Source: Methylobacterium sp. FF17
GTDB taxonomy: Bacteria; Pseudomonadota; Alphaproteobacteria; Rhizobiales; Beijerinckiaceae
Direction: 5' to 3'
DNA: 64,000 bases
Assembly: GCF_025813715.1 (NCBI RefSeq)
Contig: NZ_CP107532.1
Coordinates: 2,604,001-2,668,000 of the forward strand
The notes beneath the pieces were generated by a model. That model searched no databases, was not told the origin of the DNA, and worked only from the letters and a program-made list of their open reading frames with translations. This document shows positions 51,430 through 60,686 of this stretch, piece by piece. Every line of letters starts with the position of its first letter. The first letter of the stretch is position 1. The position numbers and the translations under genes were made by a program.

Positions 51430-52317
51430 ATGGCTGAAAACAGCAAGCGCATCGCCGTGACCGGAGGCCATGGCAAGGTCGGCAGGACCCTCGTCCCTTA
51501 CCTTAAGGACAAGGGCTACGAGGTCTTCGTCATCGACCGCGATGCGCCCACCGATCCGAATGAGTTGGCGATGGTCGCCGACCTGACTGACTTCGGCCAG
51601 GCGCTCGACGCCCTGTCGTCCGCCGGGGAGGACACCTACGCCCACGCCGAACCCAAGGCGTTCGACGTCGTCGTTCACCTCGCCAGCATCCCGCACCCGC
51701 GCATGCTGCCGGACAGCGACGAGTTCCGGCTCAACATGATGGCGACCTACAACGTCTTCGAGGCGGCTCGCCGGCTCGGCATCAAGGACATCGTCTGGGC
51801 GGCCAGCGAAGTCGGCATCGGCGTACCGTTCGACAAGACCGACGCCCCCTACGTCCCGGTGGACGATGACTACCCGATGCGCGGCTTCAACGTCTACGCG
51901 CTCACCAAGGTGCTGGGCGAGGAGATGGCGCGCCAGTTCTGCCTCAACGATCCTGAGATGCGCATTACCTGCCTGCGGCTTTCGAACGTCATGGACCCGC
52001 AGGAATACGCCAGGTTCGAGGGCTGGCAGGACGACCCGACCCGGCGCCTCTGGAACATGTGGACCTACATCGACAACCGCGACGCCGCCCAGGCCATCGA
52101 GTGCGCGATCCGGTACGAGGCCCGCGGCAAGGACGCGTTCCTGATCACCAATGACGAGACGGTGATGCGCACGCCGACGGCGGAGCTCCTCGAACGCCAT
52201 TTCCCGAAGGCGGAGCGGCGCAAGGCGTTCGCCGGCAACGAGGTCATCCTCTCGAACGAGAAGGCCAAGCGGGTCCTGGGCTTCAAGCCGGTCCACCATT
52301 GGACCGACGAGGTCTGA
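51430..52317 (+). CDS. NAD-dependent epimerase/dehydratase family protein
   Basis: The 295-residue extended SDR starts MAENSKRIAVTGGHGKVGRT (GGxGxxG). It has VVHLASIPHPRMLPDSDEFRLNMMATYNVFEAARRLGI and YALTKVLGEEMARQF with YxxxK. The 5'-end ORF to 51340 is not supported. It is the first gene of a tight plus-strand run; the next start follows its stop by only 4 bp. A sugar or uronate-type substrate is possible. Confidence 0.85.
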   Translation: MAENSKRIAVTGGHGKVGRTLVPYLKDKGYEVFVIDRDAPTDPNELAMVADLTDFGQALDALSSAGEDTYAHAEPKAFDVVVHLASIPHPRMLPDSDEFRLNMMATYNVFEAARRLGIKDIVWAASEVGIGVPFDKTDAPYVPVDDDYPMRGFNVYALTKVLGEEMARQFCLNDPEMRITCLRLSNVMDPQEYARFEGWQDDPTRRLWNMWTYIDNRDAAQAIECAIRYEARGKDAFLITNDETVMRTPTAELLERHFPKAERRKAFAGNEVILSNEKAKRVLGFKPVHHWTDEV

Positions 52318-52321
52318 GGGC

Positions 52322-53047
52322 ATGACCGGTCTTGATCACCTGGGATTCCTCGGCTTCGACACCTTCGGCACGGTGGTCGATTGGCGCTCGGGCGTCGCCC
52401 GTTCTGCTGCGCCGTTCCTCGACCGCCATGGCATCGGCCTCGATCCGTTCGCCCTCGCCGACGAGTGGCGGTCCCTCTACCAGCCGGCGATGGAGGAGGT
52501 GCGCTCGGGCCGTCGTCCCTGGGTCCGCCTCGACGTCCTCAACGGCGAGAACCTGAGGGCCGTGCTGGGCCGGCACGGCGTGGCGGTCTGTGACCTCCCG
52601 GACGGCGAACTCACCGATCTCAACCGGGCCTGGGAACGGCTCGACACCTGGCCCGACAGCGTCGAGGGACTGACCCGCCTCAAAAGGCGGTTCGCCATCG
52701 GCCCGCTCTCCAACGGCCACCTCGCCGGCATGATGCGGCTCGCCCGGTTCGGCGGCCTGCCCTGGGACGTCATCGTCGGGGCCGAGATCGCCCGATCCTA
52801 CAAGCCGATGCCCGAGACCTACCTGCGCTCGGCCGAGGCGGTCGGCCTGCCGCCGGAACGCGTCGGCATGGTCGCCGTGCACAACGACGACCTCAAGGCC
52901 GCCCGGGCCTGCGGCCTGCGCACCGTGTTCGTCCGCCGGCCTCACGAGCACGGCCCGGGCCAAACCACCGACCTCGCCCCCGCCGGACGCTGGGACATCG
53001 TCGTCGACAGCCTCACCGAGGCCGCCGACGCCCTCGGCTGCCCCTGA
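52322..53047 (+). CDS. haloacid dehalogenase-like hydrolase (type II)
   Basis: The 241-residue HAD protein has LGFLGFDTFGTVVDWRSG (nucleophile Asp and T/G around it), FAIGPLSNGHLAGMM (Ser/Asn motif II), ARSYKPMPETYLRS (motif III Lys) and VAVHNDDLKAARACGLRTVFV (motif IV Asp). The four HAD motifs are in order, with family length. Likely substrate: a 2-haloacid or phospho-compound; undetermined. Tightly coupled to the epimerase gene. Confidence 0.85.
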   Translation: MTGLDHLGFLGFDTFGTVVDWRSGVARSAAPFLDRHGIGLDPFALADEWRSLYQPAMEEVRSGRRPWVRLDVLNGENLRAVLGRHGVAVCDLPDGELTDLNRAWERLDTWPDSVEGLTRLKRRFAIGPLSNGHLAGMMRLARFGGLPWDVIVGAEIARSYKPMPETYLRSAEAVGLPPERVGMVAVHNDDLKAARACGLRTVFVRRPHEHGPGQTTDLAPAGRWDIVVDSLTEAADALGCP

Positions 53048-53063
53048 ATCGGAGATCACCGAC

Positions 53064-53873
53064 ATGACCGACACCCATCGCCCGCTCGCGCTCGTCACGG
53101 GCGCGTCCAGCGGCATTGGCTACGAGCTCGCCCGGCTGTTCGCGGCCGACGGCCACGACGTCCTCATCACGGCGACCGGCCAGAACGACGGCCTGGAGCG
53201 CACCGCCGACGCGGTCCGCGCGACCGGCGTCGAGGCCATCGTCGTGAAGGCCCACCTCACCGAGTACGACGGCGTCGAGGCTCTCGCCCAGGCCGTGGCC
53301 GGGACAGGTCGCCCCCTGGCTGCGGCGGCCCTGAACGCCGGCGTCGACGTCGGCGGCTACTTCGTCGGCGGGATCGACCTCGCGGCCGAGCTGAAGATGA
53401 TCCAGCTCAACGTCGTCTCGCAGGTTCACCTGACCAAGCGGCTTCTGCCGGCGATGGTGGAGCGCGGCGCGGGCCGGCTACTCTATACGGCCTCAATCTC
53501 CGGCACGATGCCAACCCCCTACGAGGCCGTCTACGGCGGCACGAAGGCCTTCCTGATCAGCTTCGTCGAGGCGGTGAAGGAGGAGGTGAAGGACAGTGGC
53601 GTCAGCTTCACGCTGCTGCTGCCGGGCGAGGTCGATACCCCGTTCTGGCACCGCGCCGGCATGGATACGACCAAGCTCGGCCTGGGCGAGAAGGCCGCCC
53701 CGACCAAGGTCGCCCAGGAGGGCTACGAGGCGATGAAGGCCGGCAAGGACCGCGTGGTCGCCGGCAAGCCCGGCTCGAAATTCATCGGCCGGGTGCTCAA
53801 CAACATCCTGCCCGACACCGCCAAGGCCGCGGCCCATTCCGGCGGGGCGGAGCCCGGCTCGGGTTTGAAGTGA
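53064..53873 (+). CDS. short-chain dehydrogenase/reductase
   Basis: The 269-residue classical SDR has LALVTGASSGIGYELARLF, AALNAGVDVGG, then TASISGTMPTPYEAVYGGTKAFLISF (Ser-Tyr-Lys triad) and LLLPGEVDTPFW. It resembles the SDR at 55651: both have TMPTPYE.VYG..KAF and a similar end pattern, suggesting an old tandem duplication. Starts 16 bp after the HAD gene. Confidence 0.85.
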   Translation: MTDTHRPLALVTGASSGIGYELARLFAADGHDVLITATGQNDGLERTADAVRATGVEAIVVKAHLTEYDGVEALAQAVAGTGRPLAAAALNAGVDVGGYFVGGIDLAAELKMIQLNVVSQVHLTKRLLPAMVERGAGRLLYTASISGTMPTPYEAVYGGTKAFLISFVEAVKEEVKDSGVSFTLLLPGEVDTPFWHRAGMDTTKLGLGEKAAPTKVAQEGYEAMKAGKDRVVAGKPGSKFIGRVLNNILPDTAKAAAHSGGAEPGSGLK

Positions 53874-53880
53874 GGGGGCG

Positions 53881-54741
53881 ATGACGATGAACGACGATCT
53901 TCTCGCACCGGGCCGCGTCGCGGTCATCACCGGCGCGGCGCTCGGGATCGGCGCCGCTGCCGCACGGCACTTCTCCGCGCTTGGCATGAGGCTCTGCCTC
54001 CTCGACCGGAACGAGGACGCCCTCCGGGATCTCGCCGCCGATCTTGGCCGGGGGGCGGACGTACGGACCACGGTCGGTGACGTCACGTCCGCCGACGACC
54101 TGAACGCGCTGTGCGCATCGGCCTACGTCGGCTTCGGCGAGGTCGCGGTCCTGATGAACAACGCCGGCGTCATCGCCGGCGCCGGGCCTTGGACCGATCC
54201 GTCCGCCTGGCGCCGCCAGCTTGAGGTGAACCTGCTTTCCATCGTCACGGCGCAATCGATCTTCGTGCCGCGTATGCTCGCCCAGGTCGGACGCGGGGCG
54301 GTCGTCAACCTCGGCTCGAAGGAGGGCATCACCACCCCACCCGGCAACGCCGCCTACTCGGTCGCCAAGGCCGGTGTGAAGGTGCTGACCGAGCAGTTGG
54401 CGCACGAGCTGCGCGCCGAGGCCGGGAACAAGGTGACGGCCCATCTGCTCGTTCCGGGGTACACCTGGACGCCAATGAACGCCGCCCGGAAGCCCGCCGG
54501 CGCAACCATGCCCGACGAGGCATGGACGGCGGAGCGCCTGCTCGCCCACTTCGAGGGCCGCTTCCGACGCGGGGACTTCTACATCCTCTGCCCGGACAAC
54601 GTCGTCACGCCCGAGCTCGACGCCGCCCGCATCCTCTGGGGCGCCCGGGACATCACCGAGAACCGGCCGGCGCTCTCGCGTTGGCACCCCGACTGGACGG
54701 GGCGCTTCGACGCCTTCGTCGCACAGGAGGCTGGCACATGA
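53881..54741 (+). CDS. short-chain dehydrogenase/reductase
   Basis: The 286-residue SDR has VAVITGAALGIGAAAARHF, LMNNAGVIAGAG, then VVNLGSKEGITTPPGNAAYSVAKAGVKVLTEQL and LVPGYTWTPMN. It differs from the other SDRs of the run by a longer C-terminal extension with FYILCPDNVVTPELDAARIL. Its stop overlaps the next start by 4 bp. Confidence 0.85.
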   Translation: MTMNDDLLAPGRVAVITGAALGIGAAAARHFSALGMRLCLLDRNEDALRDLAADLGRGADVRTTVGDVTSADDLNALCASAYVGFGEVAVLMNNAGVIAGAGPWTDPSAWRRQLEVNLLSIVTAQSIFVPRMLAQVGRGAVVNLGSKEGITTPPGNAAYSVAKAGVKVLTEQLAHELRAEAGNKVTAHLLVPGYTWTPMNAARKPAGATMPDEAWTAERLLAHFEGRFRRGDFYILCPDNVVTPELDAARILWGARDITENRPALSRWHPDWTGRFDAFVAQEAGT

Positions 54742-55442
54742 GGCCGTACGTCATCTGCCACATGATGGGTCCTCTAGACGGGGAGTTGCTCGTCGACCGC
54801 TGGAGCCCGTCGACGGGGCGCTCGTCGGAGTCGTTGGTCGCGGAATACGACCGCGTGCACGAGGCGCTGGAGGGCGACGCGTGGATCGCTGGCCGGGCCG
54901 TTGGCGAGGAATTCGCCGAGGGACGGCCGCACCCGCAGGAGCCGGTGCCCGCGGTAGAGCGTCCGGTCCACGTCGCGCGGGCTGGAGCCGAGGAATACGC
55001 GATTCTGATCGACCAGCACGGCAAGCTGCACTGGACCGGGCCGGAGACCTACGGGGCGCCCCTCGTCATGATCCTGGCCCGGGACGTCCCCGACGCGCAC
55101 CTCGCCGAACTCGCCGCCGACGGCATCTCCTACGTCGTGTCGGAAGGCCCGGAGATCGATCTCGGGCGAACGCTCGACGTGCTGGCCTCAGCCTTCGGCG
55201 TCCGCCGGCTGATCCTGGAAGGGGGTGCCCGGACCAACGCCGCGTTCCTGAAGGCGGGACTGGTGGACGAGATCAGCCTGGTGTTGTTCCCGGCCATCGG
55301 CGGCCATTCGGGAAGCCAGTCCCTGTTCGAGGCAGGCGAGGACGGACTGGCCGACCGTGTCCGGCTGAGCCTCGTCTCCACCGAGGTCCGCACGGCGGGC
55401 GCCGTCGCCCTCCGGTACCGCGTCGCCTACGCGCCAGTGTAA
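54738..55442 (+). CDS. RibD C-terminal/dihydrofolate-reductase-like protein
   Basis: The 234-residue protein starts MRPYVICHMMGPLDGELLVD with AGGAGG 5 nt before. It has VSEGPEIDLGRTLDVLASAFGVRRLILEGGARTNAAFLKAGLVDEISLVLFPAIGG, the RibD-C/DHFR-like NADPH-binding signature (EGG.x.n..f...glvDe). Not a complete RibD (no deaminase domain). Overlaps the SDR stop by 4 bp. Probably reduces a small metabolite. Confidence 0.85.
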   Translation: MRPYVICHMMGPLDGELLVDRWSPSTGRSSESLVAEYDRVHEALEGDAWIAGRAVGEEFAEGRPHPQEPVPAVERPVHVARAGAEEYAILIDQHGKLHWTGPETYGAPLVMILARDVPDAHLAELAADGISYVVSEGPEIDLGRTLDVLASAFGVRRLILEGGARTNAAFLKAGLVDEISLVLFPAIGGHSGSQSLFEAGEDGLADRVRLSLVSTEVRTAGAVALRYRVAYAPV

Positions 55443-55650
55443 TCCGACCCACAAACCGAGGTGAACCCCACTCAACTCGGCGTGCAATCCAAGTGAACGG
55501 ATTAGAGGCAGCCAACGGCCTCCGGCTTCGTTAAGTCTTCGTCACCGCATCGACACCGAGCGGCGCCCCGGGCGCCGAACCACACGGGAGGTCCCCTCCC
55601 GCGAACGATGCCCCATGCCCGCATCACCCTACAAACCAAGGATTGAGATT

Positions 55651-56436
55651 ATGACCACCCAACGTCCCCTCGCCCTCGTCTCCGGCGGCTCGTCCGGCAT
55701 CGGCTTCGAGCTTGCCAAGCAGTTCGCCCAAAACGGCTTCGACGTCGCCATCTCCGGCTCCAGCGACAAGGTGCACGCCGCGGCCGACGCCCTGCGCGAG
55801 CTCGGCGCCGAAGCCTACCCACACAAGGCCGATGCCGCGACCTACGAAGGCGTCGAGGGCTTCTGGACCTTCGTGACCGGGCTCGGCCGGCCGGTCGAGG
55901 CCGCGGCGCTCAACGTCGGCATCGGCCAGGGCGGCGCCTTCGTCGACAACACGCTGGAGGCCGAGTTCCGGCTGATCGCAGTCAACATCACCGGCACCGT
56001 GCACCTGGCCAAGCGCGTCGTGCAGCACATGGTCCCGAACGGGCGCGGCCGCATCCTGATCACGTCCTCGGTCTCGGCCACGATGCCGACCCCCTACGAG
56101 ACCGTCTACGGCCCGTCGAAGGCTTTCGGCTTCATGTTCGCCGAGAGCCTGCGCGAGGAGCTCCGTGAGACCGTCGTGACCGTGACGGCCCTGCTGCCCG
56201 GCGCCACCGACAGCCAGTTCCACAAGAACGCCGGCATGGCCTCCAGCGCCATCGACCAGGGCAAAAAGAACGACAAGACCGAGGTCGCCCGGCAGGGCTT
56301 CGAGGCCCTGATGAACGACGTCGACCACGTCGTCGGCGGCGACGAGGAGACCAAGCAGACGGTCGTCGACAACCGCGTCACGCCCGAGCCGGTGAAGGCC
56401 GCGCGCCACGCCGAGAAGACGAAGCTGCAGGGCTGA
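55651..56436 (+). CDS. short-chain dehydrogenase/reductase
   Basis: The 261-residue SDR has LALVSGGSSGIGFELAKQF, AALNVGIGQGGAF, then TSSVSATMPTPYETVYGPSKAFGFMFAESL and ALLPGATDSQFHKNAG. It is a paralogue of the 53064 gene. Between them and the previous gene lie about 210 bp without a recognised promoter; a second transcript could start here. Confidence 0.85.
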   Translation: MTTQRPLALVSGGSSGIGFELAKQFAQNGFDVAISGSSDKVHAAADALRELGAEAYPHKADAATYEGVEGFWTFVTGLGRPVEAAALNVGIGQGGAFVDNTLEAEFRLIAVNITGTVHLAKRVVQHMVPNGRGRILITSSVSATMPTPYETVYGPSKAFGFMFAESLREELRETVVTVTALLPGATDSQFHKNAGMASSAIDQGKKNDKTEVARQGFEALMNDVDHVVGGDEETKQTVVDNRVTPEPVKAARHAEKTKLQG

Positions 56437-56447
56437 GGGGGATCACC

Positions 56448-57191
56448 ATGAGCAACCTCACGAACGCGGTGACGGTCGTCACCGGTGCCTCCTCCGGGAT
56501 CGGCGCGGCCACCGCCAAGCGGCTCGCGGCCTCGGGCGCCAAGGTCGTCCTGGCCGCCCGCAACGAGGACAAGCTGCGCGCCCTGGTCTCCGAGATCACG
56601 GAGGCCGGGGGGACGGCGAAGTACAGGGTCACCGACGTCACCGACCGAGCCGACGCCAAGGCTCTCGCCGCCTTCGCCGAGGAGACCTACGGCGCGGTCG
56701 ACGTCCTGGTGAACAACGCCGGCCTGATGCTCTTCTCCGCCTGGAAGGACACGGCGGTCGACGACTGGGACCGGATGATCGACACCAACCTACGCGGCTA
56801 CCTCCACGCCATCGCGGCGGTGCTGCCGTCAATGCTGAAGCGCCGGTCCGGGCGCATCCTGAACATGAGCTCGGTCGCCGGCATCAACGTCGGCGAGGGC
56901 GCAGGCGTCTACAGCGCGACCAAGTTCTTCGTCCGGGCCATCACCGAGAGCCTACGCAAGGAGGTCGGCGTCGCGAACGGCATCCAGGTGTCGATGGTGA
57001 GCCCCGGCGTGATCGACACGGGTTGGGCCGACAAGGTCTCGGACGCCGAGGGGCACAAGGCGGCGACCGAGCTGAACAAGGACGCCATCCCCGCCGAGGT
57101 CGTCGCGGACGCGGTGGCCTACGCCCTCGACCAGCCCGCGAACGTGACCGTGAGCGACGTCGTCGTCCATCCCACAAAGCAGGGTTGGTGA
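56448..57191 (+). CDS. short-chain dehydrogenase/reductase
   Basis: The 247-residue classical SDR has VTVVTGASSGIGAATAKRLA, LVNNAGLMLFS, then NMSSVAGINVGEGAGVYSATKFFVRAITESL and MVSPGVIDTGWADKV. This is the YdfG/oxidoreductase type that acts on hydroxy acids or similar. It starts 11 bp after the preceding SDR. Confidence 0.85.
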   Translation: MSNLTNAVTVVTGASSGIGAATAKRLAASGAKVVLAARNEDKLRALVSEITEAGGTAKYRVTDVTDRADAKALAAFAEETYGAVDVLVNNAGLMLFSAWKDTAVDDWDRMIDTNLRGYLHAIAAVLPSMLKRRSGRILNMSSVAGINVGEGAGVYSATKFFVRAITESLRKEVGVANGIQVSMVSPGVIDTGWADKVSDAEGHKAATELNKDAIPAEVVADAVAYALDQPANVTVSDVVVHPTKQGW

Positions 57192-57256
57192 ACCTCGCGA
57201 CCAGCACGCGACCACGGTTCGGCGCCGGCATCCGCCCCCCCGATCAGGAGAGAACC

Positions 57257-58138
57257 ATGCGCGAGAACTGGGGCAACGCGACCATCGAATGGGGTTCGGC
57301 CGAGGTCGAGCCCGGCATCCGCATCCATCACGGCGTCGCTGGGACGGGCGAGCGTACCGTGCTGCTGATTCACGGCTACCCGGAGACGGCCTATGCCTGG
57401 CGCCGGGTAGTCCCCCTTCTCGTCGCTGCGGGCCTGCGCGTCGTAGTCCCGGACTATCGCGGCGCTGGCGGCTCCTCGAAGCCGCCGAGCGGCTACGACA
57501 AGCACACCATGGCGGGTGACCTCCACGCGCTGCTCTACGACCACCTGGGCCTCACCGGACCGGTAACGGTAGTCGGGCACGACATCGGCATGATGGTCGC
57601 CTACGCATTCGCCCGTCGATTCCCGGACCGGACCGAGCGGCTCGTCGTGATGGAGGCGCCGCTGCCCGGTACCGCCGCCTATGACAAGGCGCTCGTGGAC
57701 ACCGACCGCCTCTGGCACTTCCAGTTCCATCGCGCCCCGGACGTGCCCGAACTCCTCACCGCCGGGCGGGAGCAGCTCTACCTGGAGCGCTTCTACCAGG
57801 ACCTTGCCTTCCACACCGAGGCCATCGGCCTTGAGGCAGTCGCCCGCTACGTGCGTGCCTTCTCGCGTCCCGGCGCGATGCGGGCGGGCTTCGAACTCTA
57901 CCGCGCATTCCCGACGGACGCCGAGCGCAACCGCGCGGACCTCGACCGGGACGGCAAACTGACAATGCCGGTACTAGCGCTCTCGGGCGCGGCCAGTGCG
58001 TTCGCTTCCTTCACAAAAGGGATGATGCGCGAGGTCGCGGGGGACGTAACCTTTCGCACCATCGAGCGGGCGAACCATTGGGTGCCCGAGGAAAATGCCG
58101 AGGGGCTTGTCGACGCCATCAAGGTGTTCGCCCGATGA
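57257..58138 (+). CDS. alpha/beta-fold hydrolase (epoxide hydrolase-like)
   Basis: The 293-residue protein has oxyanion motif LLIHGYPETAYAWRRVVPLL, PDYRGAGGSSKPPSGYDKH, nucleophile-elbow VVGHDIGMMVAYAFARRFPDR (Asp, as in epoxide hydrolases and dehalogenases) and catalytic His in TIERANHWVPEENAEGL. It ends the plus-strand run. The Asp nucleophile supports epoxide or haloalkane hydrolysis; the exact substrate is unknown. Confidence 0.85.
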   Translation: MRENWGNATIEWGSAEVEPGIRIHHGVAGTGERTVLLIHGYPETAYAWRRVVPLLVAAGLRVVVPDYRGAGGSSKPPSGYDKHTMAGDLHALLYDHLGLTGPVTVVGHDIGMMVAYAFARRFPDRTERLVVMEAPLPGTAAYDKALVDTDRLWHFQFHRAPDVPELLTAGREQLYLERFYQDLAFHTEAIGLEAVARYVRAFSRPGAMRAGFELYRAFPTDAERNRADLDRDGKLTMPVLALSGAASAFASFTKGMMREVAGDVTFRTIERANHWVPEENAEGLVDAIKVFAR

Positions 58139-58180
58139 CATGGACGTCTGCTTCCAGGGATCGGACGCATCCGGCTGTAT

Positions 58181-58212
58181 GACCATGTTGGGTCGGAACC
58201 CGCCCGTCCGCT
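58181..58212. repeat. tail of the dispersed intergenic repeat
   Basis: GACCATGTTGGGTCGGAACC then CGCCCGTCCGCT matches the end of copy 1 around 5136-5345 without the MITE-like insertion. The 5' part of the unit is absent here. Confidence 0.6.
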
Positions 58213-58308
58213 CTACGACTTGGTCGAGTGGTCTTCAATCCGTCCGTTTCCAGGCATAGAACCCCGAAAGCCGCCCTCGGACCTTCGGTTACCAGGCGCG
58301 CGAGGCCG

Positions 58309-60342
58309 TCACTTCCTCAGCGGCACGCCCTTCGTGGTGAAGCGCGGCGCGCCTGGATGGCGCATGGTGCGCGGCTGACCGCCCGCCTTACCCATACCCG
58401 TTCCCGGCGGCTGCGAGGACGGAACGAGCTGGTCCGGCTTCGGCCCGATCAGGTCCGCGCGGCCCATCGCCCGCAGCGCCTCGCGCAACAGGGGCCAGTT
58501 CTCGGGGTCGTGGTAGCGCAGGAACGCCTTGTGCAGCCGGCGCTGTCGCATCCCCTTGATCGCGTCGACCGGCTCGCTGCCACCGCGCCGCACGCCCTGC
58601 AGCGGGTTGATCTCGGTGTGATACATGGTCGTGGCCGTCGCCATCGGCGAGGGCAGGAACGTCTGGACCTGATCGGCGCGATAGTCGTTCTTCTTCAGCC
58701 AGATCGCGAGGTTGAGCATATCCTCGTCAGTGGTGCCGGGATGCGCCGCGATGAAGTACGGGATCAGGTAGTATTTCTTGCCGGCCTTCTTGGCGGCGGC
58801 GTCGAACATCTCCTTGAATCGGTCGTAGGTGCCGATCCCCGGCTTCATCATCAGGTCGAGGGGGCCGCGCTCGGTATGCTCGGGCGCGATCTTGAGACGG
58901 CCACCGACGTGATGGGTCACGAGTTCCTCGACGTATTCGGGGCTCCGCACCGCGAGGTCGTAGCGCACGCCGGAGGCGACCATCACCTTCTTGACGCCCT
59001 CCACCTCGCGGACCTTGCGATAGAGCCGGATGAGGTCGTCGTGGGAGGTGTTGAGGTTCGGGCAGATGTCCGGGAACACACAGGACGGCAGGCGGCACGC
59101 CGCCTCGATCTTCGGGTCCTTGCAGGCCATCCGGTACATGTTCGCCGTCGGCCCGCCGACATCCGAGATCACGCCCGTGAAGCCCGGCGTCTTGTCGCGA
59201 ATGTGCTCGATCTCGCGCAGGATCGAGCCCTCCGAGCGGTTCTGGATGACGCGGCCCTCGTGCTCGGTGATGGAGCAGAAGGTGCAGCCGCCGAAGCAGC
59301 CGCGCATGATCGTCACCGAGAACTTGATCATGTCCCAGGCGGGGATCTTGGCATCGCCGTAGGAGGGATGCGGCGCGCGGGCGTAGGGCAGGTCGTAGAC
59401 CGCATCCATCTCCTCGCTGGAGAGCGGGATCGGTGGCGGGTTCAGCCAGAGGTCGCGATCGCCGTGGCGCTGGACGAGGGGGCGGGCGTTGCCGGGGTTG
59501 GCCTCCCGGTGCAGCACCCGCGAGGCGCGGGCATAGGCCTCCTTGTCGTCCTTGACCTCGTCGTAGGCGGGGAGCCGGATCACGGTGTCGCCGGGGCGGC
59601 GAGAGGCGGCCTCGTCGGCCGAATCGAGATCGTCGGCGGGCAACTCGGCGTAATGCGCGGGCACGCGGCGGAACAGGGCGACCCCCCGGACGGAGTCGAG
59701 CTGGTGCGGCGCCTCGCCCGCCGCGAGACGGTTCGCCACCTCGACCACCGCACGCTCGGCATTGCCGTAGAGGAGCAGATCCGCCTTCGCATCCGCCAGG
59801 ATCGAACGGCGCACCTTGTCGGACCAGTAATCGTAATGCGCGATCCGGCGCAGGGAGGCCTCGATGCCGCCGAGGATGATCGGCACGTCCTTGTAGGCCT
59901 CGCGGCAGCGCTGCGTGTAGACGATGGTCGAGCGGTCCGGGCGGGCGCCGCCTTGTCCGCCCGCCGTGTAGGCGTCGTCGCTTCGCAGGCGACGGTCCGC
60001 CGTGTAGCGGTTCACCATCGAATCGAGATTGCCGCCGGTCACGCCGAAGAACACCGTCGGCCGGCCCAGCGCCTTGAACGGTTCCGCCGATTGCCAGTCG
60101 GGCTGCGCGATGATGCCGACCCGGAAGCCCTGCGCTTCGAGCAGGCGGCCGATGATGGCCATGCCGAAGCTCGGATGATCCACATAGGCGTCGCCCGTCA
60201 CCAGGACGATGTCGCAGGCGTCCCACCCAAGCGCGTCCATCTCGGCGCGGCTCATCGGCAGGAACGGTGCCGCCTTGCTGAGAAGCGGCAGCTTGCAGGC
60301 GAGGGGAGCCGGGGATCGGCTCGCGGAAGCTTGAAGGTCCAT
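58309..60342 (-). CDS. ygiQ: YgiQ-family radical SAM protein
   Basis: The 677-residue protein has the N-terminal DUF3362/UPF0313 pattern ([40 protein letters not shown]). A radical SAM core follows, with CFGGCTFC at Cys349, 353 and 356 ([19 protein letters not shown]). Then come [37 protein letters not shown] and a C-terminal DUF3362 region. Length fits the family. The reaction is unknown. It is isolated between the hydrolase and a 345-bp gap. Confidence 0.95.
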   Translation of the reverse strand: MDLQASASRSPAPLACKLPLLSKAAPFLPMSRAEMDALGWDACDIVLVTGDAYVDHPSFGMAIIGRLLEAQGFRVGIIAQPDWQSAEPFKALGRPTVFFGVTGGNLDSMVNRYTADRRLRSDDAYTAGGQGGARPDRSTIVYTQRCREAYKDVPIILGGIEASLRRIAHYDYWSDKVRRSILADAKADLLLYGNAERAVVEVANRLAAGEAPHQLDSVRGVALFRRVPAHYAELPADDLDSADEAASRRPGDTVIRLPAYDEVKDDKEAYARASRVLHREANPGNARPLVQRHGDRDLWLNPPPIPLSSEEMDAVYDLPYARAPHPSYGDAKIPAWDMIKFSVTIMRGCFGGCTFCSITEHEGRVIQNRSEGSILREIEHIRDKTPGFTGVISDVGGPTANMYRMACKDPKIEAACRLPSCVFPDICPNLNTSHDDLIRLYRKVREVEGVKKVMVASGVRYDLAVRSPEYVEELVTHHVGGRLKIAPEHTERGPLDLMMKPGIGTYDRFKEMFDAAAKKAGKKYYLIPYFIAAHPGTTDEDMLNLAIWLKKNDYRADQVQTFLPSPMATATTMYHTEINPLQGVRRGGSEPVDAIKGMRQRRLHKAFLRYHDPENWPLLREALRAMGRADLIGPKPDQLVPSSQPPGTGMGKAGGQPRTMRHPGAPRFTTKGVPLRK

Positions 60343-60686
60343 GGGGTCCGTGCATAGACCGCCAGGCCCGCGAGCTCAACGAAGAGCGGAGGGGCCCGGG
60401 AGCCGCGACCTCACGACAGCGGCCGAGACTGGCACTCACTCTGCACCAGACGCGAAACGCGGGCACAGGCCGGGCGGCGAGTCGTTTTTCGTTGGCCAGC
60501 GTCCATCCGACGGCGGTATCTGTTCAACCATCCGCCGATGGATCTCGGAAACGGTCCCTGGAAGGGCGAGGTTGGGTCGTCACCTGACGGTCCCGTCTCG
60601 TCCATGATGGGTGGCTTGCCACCCGTATCCTTCCGAGATGACAACGACGAAATCGGACGTCTACCAGGCCACCAACGGTCCCCGGC
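60343..60686. other. 344-bp gap without a recognised gene
   Basis: Short frames only, none with homology that I can see. It is the common upstream region of the YgiQ gene and the downstream region of the MocR-type gene. No hairpin or repeat was evident. Confidence 0.4.

Noticed and set aside
58228..60357. 709-codon plus-strand open frame
   Set aside because: Antisense to the YgiQ radical SAM gene, whose CxxxCxxC motif and length are convincing.
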